Shown here in pieces: positions 8,424 to 13,665 of a stretch of 13,665 nucleotides of DNA. Both the position numbers and the translations under genes were made by a program. Under the pieces are notes generated by a model. That model ran no database searches. It worked only from the letters and a program-made list of their open reading frames with translations, and was not told the origin of the DNA. This stretch comes from Tritrichomonas foetus (taxonomy: Eukaryota > Parabasalia > Tritrichomonadida > Tritrichomonadidae). Location: the NCBI GenBank assembly GCA_001839685.1, contig MLAK01000037.1, positions 1 through 13,665 on the forward strand. Direction: 5' to 3'. Each line of letters opens with the position of its first letter. The stretch's first letter is position 1.

Positions 8424-8447
8424 ATAGAGAGAGAACGAAATGCAACG
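8141..8447. other. Intergenic spacer between two minus-strand genes
   Basis: This is about 300 bases with no open frame of note. It holds the region downstream of the CARMIL-like gene and the promoter of the helical-protein gene. The only distinctive element is the simple-sequence tract at 8391-8434, listed separately. Confidence 0.5.
8391..8434. repeat. Simple-sequence tract: (CA)6, A23, (GA)n
   Basis: Six CA dinucleotides (8391-8402) run into an A tract ending at 8424, followed by TAGAGAGAGA. On the minus strand, which is the transcribed strand of the upstream CARMIL-like gene, this is a (TC)n, T23, (TG)n element about 14 bases beyond the AATAAA. It is thus placed like a U- and GU-rich downstream element of a poly(A) site, although such tracts also arise by slippage. 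Confidence 0.85.
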
Positions 8448-8453
8448 TTTATT
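8448..8453 (-). terminator. Poly(A) signal of the CARMIL-like gene
   Basis: AATAAA on the minus strand begins four bases after the stop codon (8458-8460). A signal this close to the stop implies a very short 3' untranslated region, as is usual in trichomonads. Confidence 0.55.
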
Positions 8454-8457
8454 CAGC

Positions 8458-11400
8458 TTACTGCGGCGGTGGAATATTAACAGAAGGTGGTGGTGTAGTT
8501 GATACTGATGGAGTACCAATTACTGGCATAGCTGGCTGAGGAATTCCACCTGCTGCGGGTGGTGGAACGCCAATTACTGGCATAGCTGGTTGAGGAATTC
8601 CACCTGCTGCTGGTGGTGGAACACCAATTACTGGCATGGCTGGTTGAGGAATTCCACCTGCTGCTGGTGGTGGAACGCCAATTACTGGCATGGCTGGTTG
8701 AGGAACTCCGCCTGCTGCGGGTGGTGGAACACCGATGACTGGCATAGCTGGTTGTGGGACACCACCACTAGCTGGAGATGGAATGTTGAATACACCTGTT
8801 GGAATTCCATTAACTGGTGCTGGGAAGAGTGGTTGTTGGCTACTTGGTGGTGGTATGTTTAGTCCTGAATCAGCTGCTGGGGCAGCAAAAAGAGACGGGA
8901 GCTCTTGCATTCCTGGCTTTTGATCCTTGTTTCTTGGCTTGATGGTAGATGAGAGAAGTGGTTTAATATTTGTAACTTCTAGTTGGGCTGGTTGTGATGT
9001 GACTGAAGCTACAACTGGAAGTTCTGGTTCGAGGCTTTGATATTGTTGTGCATCATCAAGGCTTTGATATTGTTGAGCTGTAAGATCAGTTGTTTGATAT
9101 GTTTGTTGGACATATGTTTGTTGAATGACAGTTTGTTGAATTTGTGTTTCTTGATGGTATGTTTGTTGTATATATGTTTGTTGGGAGAATTGGTCAACAG
9201 GTGGTGGAATTTCTCCAACTGGTTGAAGTGGTGCTAATCCACCGTAAGCACCTACTTCTGGTGGTGGGATTTCAGCCATTGGTTCGAGAGGAGCAAGACC
9301 ACCATAAGCATCCATATCTGGTGGTGGGATTTCGGCCATTGGTTCAAGTGGTGCCAATCCACCATAAGCGTCCATGCCTGGTGGTGGGATTTCGGCCATT
9401 GGCTCAAGTGGAGCAAGACCACCATAAGCGTCCATATCTGGTGGTGGAATCTCTGCCATTGGCTCAAGTGGAGCAAGACCGCCATAAGCACCCATGTCTG
9501 GTGGTGGAATTTCACCCATTGGTTCAAGTGGTGCCAATCCACCATAAGCGTCCATGCCTGGTGGTGGGATTTCGGCCATTGGCTCAAGTGGAGCTAATCC
9601 ACCGTAAGCACCTACTTCTGGTGGTGGGATTTCAGCCATTGGTTCGAGAGGAGCAAGACCACCATAAGCACCTACTTCTGGTGGTGGAATCTCTGCCATT
9701 GGTTCAAGTGGAGCTAATCCACCGTAAGCACCTACTTCTGGTGGTGGGATTTCAGCCATTGGTTCGAGAGGAGCAAGACCACCATAAGCATCCATATCTG
9801 GTGGTGGGATTTCGGCCATTGGTTCAAGTGGTGCCAATCCACCATAAGCGTCCATGCCTGGTGGTGGGATTTCGGCCATTGGCTCAAGTGGAGCAAGACC
9901 ACCATAAGCGTCCATATCTGGTGGTGGAATCTCTGCCATTGGCTCAAGTGGAGCAAGACCGCCATAAGCACCCATGTCTGGTGGTGGAATTTCACCCATT
10001 GGTTCAAGTGGTGCCAATCCACCATAAGCGTCCATATCTGGTGGTGGGATCTCATCCATTGGTTCGAGTGGGGCCAGTCCGCCGTCGAACCCTTGATCTT
10101 GGAATGGTGGTGGGACTTCATCCATTGGTTCGAGTGGAGCAAGTCCGCCAAAGCCGCCCATGTCTGGTGGGGGCATTTCGCCCATTGGCTCAAGTGGAGT
10201 TACATCTGGTGGTGGGATGAAGTTTTGGTTGTCATACATATCATCTGGTGGTGGTGGTGGGATGAATGAGGTATCTGGTGAATCAATGGTAAATGTTGTA
10301 ACGAATTGTTGTTCGCCAAATCCGAATTGTCCAAATTGTTGTTCTCCGAATTGGATGTCTGTCATGAAATCGGCAGCACCCATAACTTCTTCGTTTTCAT
10401 ATTCGTTTTGTCCAAATTGTTGTTCTCCGAATTGGTTCTCCATACCTTGATCGTTGTGACCCATGAAGTTGCTTCCGAAGTTTTGTGGTGGTTGGAAACT
10501 TGGTGTGTCGAGGATTTCGTTTCCTTCTAACATTTCGGCAAGAACTAATTCCGTCTTGACGCCATCTGGTCTGATAATTGGTTGAAGATCCATTGTTGTG
10601 CCGAAAGTATAGTTTGCTTCTCCCTTTCTGAAGCATGGTGGATAGACGAATGTTGGTGGGCATTGATAACGTGGGATGAGTGTTGGTGGGTACATAAGCT
10701 TGGATTGGAGCTCTGCAATTGTATAATATGGTGGTTTGACGAGAAGGGCATTGAGTGATGGGTGTGGACCTCTTCCAGCAACTTTTGGAGCAAGCATGAA
10801 TAAGTCATCATCTTCTGAGTTAAAGTAGTGGTTAGGAAATCTTGAAACGAATGTGTTGTACTTGTTGGCATCAAATGGATGGGTTGGATCAGCAATTCTG
10901 TTAAGGTAGAATGATCGGCAGCTATCTGAAGCAGCATCTGTCTTTCCGTGAAGTTGACCTCTGAATGCTTCATATCTGGAGCGATCTTGGAGATTGTAGA
11001 GTTGTGGTGTGAGTAAACGTTCAAGATCTAAGTTTGGTCTCTTGATCAAGCTGATTGGAAGGTTGACCAAGTTGTCATAGAAATCAAAGAATTGATTCTG
11101 ATCCGAAATCGATGTATCATCAACAGCAATTTCAACGATGGATGTGTGTGTGCGGAGGTAATCTGTCAATGCAGGAATTTCGATGTCTGTCATGTGTTGA
11201 CCGTTGATGTGGAGGATAGAAAGTCCACCAAGCATTTCAATTGCTTCAATAAGGGATCTAATGTTTCCACCAAAGTTCCTTTCCATGTCACCGTTAATTG
11301 AAATTCCCCAGAGTCTGTTTGGACCGATTATTTGGAAGAGCTGTCTAAGCTCGTCAAGCCTTTGTGAACCGAAGATGTTGTCAATACGAAGGAAAAGAAT

Positions 11401-12861
11401 CTTGTTTGTTCCAAAGAAGTAGTGAGCAAATTGTTCGATGGCATATCCTTCGATTGGGTTGCCGCTCCAGTTGAGTTCTCTGAGACATTTGACCTTTGGG
11501 AAGGTTGCGAGTGAGCTGAAGAACTCGCCCCACTGGCTCTCTGGGAGGTCGATGTATGAAAGATCGAGAGAGACTGATGTTTTTGGAGCGATGTGAGAAA
11601 GCATTTCAAAGAGTGATTGAAGGGAGTTGAGGGAAAATGAAGCTCCGCTGAAGTTCAAATGATTGACTTGTGGAATAAGACGTAATGTGTCTGGAATTGG
11701 TTGGGTCATGTCTTGCTTCTGAAGATAGATTTCGCGAGTAAGCTGGTTGCTGGCGAAAGACCCAAAACCAATTACATGTTGTGGGTTGAAGCCAGAGAAT
11801 GAAACACGATGAAGGAAACGGATTCTCTTCATGATCTTGACAATATCGTGAGAAACTTCGTCATCAGTTAATGGTGCTTCAATGTTAATGAAATCGAGGA
11901 TTTCGAGTGTCTTGAAGGCACGACTTGTGATAATGGTCTCAGAAATGGTGCGCCATCCATTGAGTGTGAGATCAAATCCATTGAAGCTTAAGCGAATGAA
12001 GTAACCACGATAGTTGGAAAATTGATCCATAAACCTTTCGACAATTGATTCGCTGAACTTACAATTTCGGAATTCAACAGACATCCTCACAGATGACTTG
12101 ATTTTGAGCATTCTAAGTTGCTCTGGAACGAGGTTGGTGTAGCCATCGAAGATGATGCCTGAAATTGTAGAACTGTGCTTCAAGAGGTGGTGAGCAAGCC
12201 TGCAAGCTTGGTAAGGAGCGAATCCTTTGAAGTGAACTCTTGAGAGATTAAGCTTGCAAAGCACCCAATAAACGCACCTAAGTTCATCTGGGCATACGCA
12301 TGATGAATCAATAACAATGACTGGGTGATGGTCTGAATCGATGTTGGATAATAATTTGATAATGGAATCGTGTGGTTGAACATTGAAACGAATGCAAAAT
12401 GTAAGATAACGAAGGAGTGGTAAATTTTCTGGTACTGGGGTATCAACAACTGGTGGATCGAATGGATACTTGGTTAATTTGATACCTGGATCAGGAAGGC
12501 CAGCATAAAGTTGCTTTCTAGCTCCCAAAACGTGCATGACAAGTTGGTCTGGGTGATCACATTCGAAATATACTCTTTGACCACGAGTGATGAATGTTCG
12601 CTTGCGTTCTCCATTATATTCGACTTCAAGGATATTGAAAATAGGAACGTAGTGAGAAATTTTGTAATCTTTTGAAAGCTTGATACGCCTTAAGAAAAAG
12701 ACGCCAGCAAGGTTGACAAAGAACTTACATTTCTTCAATTTGTTGTCACCACCTGAGTGAGTCGGCATAAAACCTCTTTCTGCAAAAAGGGGTGGAATCA
12801 GTTCGTGTCCCATTGGTGGAAAATGTTCCATCTTGGCTCCTTTCACGTAGATGTTCGCCAT
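8458..12861 (-). CDS. CARMIL-like PH/LRR protein with large proline-rich repeat tail
   Basis: This encodes 1467 residues ending in TAA. Residues about 20-125 look like a PH-like fold (KCKFFVNLAGVFFLRRIKL, then RTFITRGQRVYFECDHPDQ). Residues about 150-600 form long RNase-inhibitor-type leucine-rich repeats of roughly 28 residues, with motifs such as SLDLSYIDLPES and LRELNWSGNPIEGYAIEQF. This order, PH then LRR then a proline-rich tail, is that of CARMIL proteins, which bind capping protein and myosin I at sites of actin assembly. After a linker (about 600-830) come FGEQQFGQ repeats (about 810-855) and about 17 units of GGLAPLEPMAEIPPP-type repeat (about 885-1222). A Gln-rich segment (about 1222-1280) and a short basic stretch near residue 1306 follow. 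Five 18-residue units with PPPAAGGIPQPAMPVIG then lead to a final IPPPQ. The PPP-rich arrays could bind profilin, EVH1 or SH3 partners. CARMIL assignment rests on architecture; the function is inferred. Confidence 0.85.
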   Translation of the reverse strand: MANIYVKGAKMEHFPPMGHELIPPLFAERGFMPTHSGGDNKLKKCKFFVNLAGVFFLRRIKLSKDYKISHYVPIFNILEVEYNGERKRTFITRGQRVYFECDHPDQLVMHVLGARKQLYAGLPDPGIKLTKYPFDPPVVDTPVPENLPLLRYLTFCIRFNVQPHDSIIKLLSNIDSDHHPVIVIDSSCVCPDELRCVYWVLCKLNLSRVHFKGFAPYQACRLAHHLLKHSSTISGIIFDGYTNLVPEQLRMLKIKSSVRMSVEFRNCKFSESIVERFMDQFSNYRGYFIRLSFNGFDLTLNGWRTISETIITSRAFKTLEILDFINIEAPLTDDEVSHDIVKIMKRIRFLHRVSFSGFNPQHVIGFGSFASNQLTREIYLQKQDMTQPIPDTLRLIPQVNHLNFSGASFSLNSLQSLFEMLSHIAPKTSVSLDLSYIDLPESQWGEFFSSLATFPKVKCLRELNWSGNPIEGYAIEQFAHYFFGTNKILFLRIDNIFGSQRLDELRQLFQIIGPNRLWGISINGDMERNFGGNIRSLIEAIEMLGGLSILHINGQHMTDIEIPALTDYLRTHTSIVEIAVDDTSISDQNQFFDFYDNLVNLPISLIKRPNLDLERLLTPQLYNLQDRSRYEAFRGQLHGKTDAASDSCRSFYLNRIADPTHPFDANKYNTFVSRFPNHYFNSEDDDLFMLAPKVAGRGPHPSLNALLVKPPYYTIAELQSKLMYPPTLIPRYQCPPTFVYPPCFRKGEANYTFGTTMDLQPIIRPDGVKTELVLAEMLEGNEILDTPSFQPPQNFGSNFMGHNDQGMENQFGEQQFGQNEYENEEVMGAADFMTDIQFGEQQFGQFGFGEQQFVTTFTIDSPDTSFIPPPPPDDMYDNQNFIPPPDVTPLEPMGEMPPPDMGGFGGLAPLEPMDEVPPPFQDQGFDGGLAPLEPMDEIPPPDMDAYGGLAPLEPMGEIPPPDMGAYGGLAPLEPMAEIPPPDMDAYGGLAPLEPMAEIPPPGMDAYGGLAPLEPMAEIPPPDMDAYGGLAPLEPMAEIPPPEVGAYGGLAPLEPMAEIPPPEVGAYGGLAPLEPMAEIPPPEVGAYGGLAPLEPMAEIPPPGMDAYGGLAPLEPMGEIPPPDMGAYGGLAPLEPMAEIPPPDMDAYGGLAPLEPMAEIPPPGMDAYGGLAPLEPMAEIPPPDMDAYGGLAPLEPMAEIPPPEVGAYGGLAPLQPVGEIPPPVDQFSQQTYIQQTYHQETQIQQTVIQQTYVQQTYQTTDLTAQQYQSLDDAQQYQSLEPELPVVASVTSQPAQLEVTNIKPLLSSTIKPRNKDQKPGMQELPSLFAAPAADSGLNIPPPSSQQPLFPAPVNGIPTGVFNIPSPASGGVPQPAMPVIGVPPPAAGGVPQPAMPVIGVPPPAAGGIPQPAMPVIGVPPPAAGGIPQPAMPVIGVPPPAAGGIPQPAMPVIGTPSVSTTPPPSVNIPPPQ
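8516..8785. repeat. Five tandem 54-bp units in the CARMIL-like gene
   Basis: Units start at 8516, 8570, 8624, 8678 and 8732, each exactly 54 bp, encoding an 18-residue Pro/Ala/Gly-rich repeat (GVPPPAAGGIPQPAMPVI). The four units nearest the 3' end of the gene are nearly identical, while the one starting at 8732 has diverged (SPASGG in place of PPAAGG). The period is a multiple of three, so copy-number change preserves the frame. Confidence 0.9.
9195..10205. repeat. 60-bp tandem array, about 17 units, in the CARMIL-like gene
   Basis: The unit encodes 20 residues of the form GGLAPLEPMAEIPPPDMDAY. Variable positions are Ala/Gly/Asp after Met and DMDAY, GMDAY, DMGAY or EVGAY at the end. The edge units are degenerate: a 22-residue unit with FQDQGFD near 10090, and VTPLEPMGEMPPPDMGGF nearest the N-terminal side. 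Inside, bases 9233-9555 are repeated perfectly at 9713-10035, so a five-unit block has been duplicated. The unit is also free of stops in other frames, which creates long spurious open frames on both strands. Confidence 0.93.
10306..10440. repeat. Degenerate FGEQQFGQ repeats in the CARMIL-like gene
   Basis: A CCAAATTGTTGTTCTCCGAA element occurs at about 10331 and again at about 10411, with a related copy at about 10307. On the coding strand these give QFGEQQFGQ or FGEQQF peptides, a Gln/Phe/Gly-rich segment between the LRR linker and the proline array. The repeats are imperfect and spaced unevenly. Confidence 0.7.
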
Positions 12862-12869
12862 TTTGATGA
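12862..12869 (-). promoter_or_regulatory. Trichomonad-type initiator of the CARMIL-like gene
   Basis: Read on the minus strand from 12869, TCATCAAA runs straight into the ATG at 12861. The presumed start A is at 12867, six bases before the start codon. It supports the chosen start and closely matches the initiator of the LRR gene near 3686. Confidence 0.6.
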
Positions 12870-13665
12870 TAAAAATCTAAAGTCAATTGTCAATGTTCTC
12901 AAAAAGTTTAATAGAAATGATATGTGATGTGCTTTTTTATTGCTTTTAGAACATTTTATTGAAAAAGTTATAATATTCAGAAAAATTCAGAATATAATTA
13001 GATCGAAATTCCATGTTCACAACAAAACTTCTCCTGTTTATTGGATTAAAAAGATTTTAATAAATACAACATCTTCATTAGTCTGAACTAAACCGCTAGT
13101 TTATATTGAATTTTTTCTTCTTTCAAAACATTGAATAATACGATAGAGTGAAAGTTATTCGTAATTATTAAGTTTCAGTTTTTTTCATACTTTTGAAAGA
13201 TAATTTTTGAATAACGTGTGAATCTGTAATTCTTGATGTTTCGAGTCCTGAGTCTCCAATAACATAGCTTTTCATGATTATAGCATGATTCTACCATACC
13301 ATTTGATTTTTTTTTTTTTTCTTTGTTTCCCCTAGTTTTTATATTTTGATATTGGTCTAACTAGGATGTAGTCTCAATTTGTTTCTATTGTTCATGAAAT
13401 AACCCTTCTTGTTCAAACTTTCTGAATGAAATTATTCAAGTATTAAACTAACGCTGAGGATGTATATCTTTCCAGTCGAAAATCCACTTTTTATAAACTT
13501 TTTGATAGAATTGAATAATTATTTTTTGATAAGATAGTCGAAAATGCTCTCAAAATAATTATGTTTAGTCGACTCGCTTACTTTTTTTGTATTAAAATTT
13601 TTGAAAGGTCTATTTTACTCAAAAATACCTATATTTTCCATATTTTAGCAAAGAACAATAAATGC
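12870..13665. other. AT-rich flank, no gene seen
   Basis: Almost 800 bases upstream of the CARMIL-like gene have no open frame of note on either strand. A run of about fifteen T lies near 13306-13320. The proximal part presumably carries the upstream promoter of the CARMIL-like gene. No RNA gene or repeat family was recognised. Confidence 0.5.

Noticed and set aside
9195..10205. Regular 60-bp repeats considered as a CRISPR array or noncoding satellite.
   Set aside because: There are no unique spacers, the period is a multiple of three, and the repeats lie in frame within a 1467-codon gene with supporting start and stop signals.
9144..10220. A 358-codon open frame on the + strand, opposite the CARMIL-like gene, and long minus-strand frames at 9252-9587 and 9732-10193.
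   Set aside because: The 60-bp unit has no stop in these frames, so the array automatically makes them long. They have no initiator, and their sequence is a pure repeat of the coding array in another frame.

Overview
The window looks like nuclear DNA of a parabasalid protist (trichomonad), probably a Tritrichomonas-like species. It is very AT-rich outside genes and uses the standard genetic code. All five intact or near-intact genes end in TAA and lie on both strands with no operon logic. Each has a trichomonad-style initiator (TCA followed by Y or similar) only 6 to 14 bases before its start codon. AATAAA/TAAA poly(A) signals sit just past several stops. The species call is inference. No rRNA, tRNA, transposase, CRISPR or prokaryotic feature was seen.

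Layout: (1) 394-1542 (+) is a 382-residue coiled-coil protein. (2) 1853-3679 (-) is a 608-residue protein with a short N-terminal leucine-rich repeat (LRR) block and a long charged low-complexity tail, convergent with gene 1. (3) 3687-6140 is a 2.4 kb AT-rich stretch holding what look like decayed coding fragments, best at 4321-4470 and 5075-5682. (4) 6156-7117 (+) is a seven-bladed WD40 propeller broken by one apparent frameshift at about 6770. (5) 7248-8131 (-) is an unrecognised charged helical protein whose two reading frames join cleanly if a 29-base intron at 7937-7965 is removed. (6) 8458-12861 (-) is a 1467-residue protein with a PH-like N-terminus, RNase-inhibitor-type LRRs and a proline-rich tail, arranged as in CARMIL (an actin and capping-protein regulator). 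Its tail is built from a 60-bp tandem array of about 17 units and a second array of five 54-bp units. (7) 12868-13665 is AT-rich with no gene seen.

The most interesting points are the very short candidate intron, the recently duplicated 60-bp array (a perfect 323-bp repeat at 480-bp spacing), the WD40 frameshift, and the gene relic. The genes encode interaction scaffolds (coiled coil, LRR, WD40, CARMIL-like), but nothing shows that they act in one pathway.
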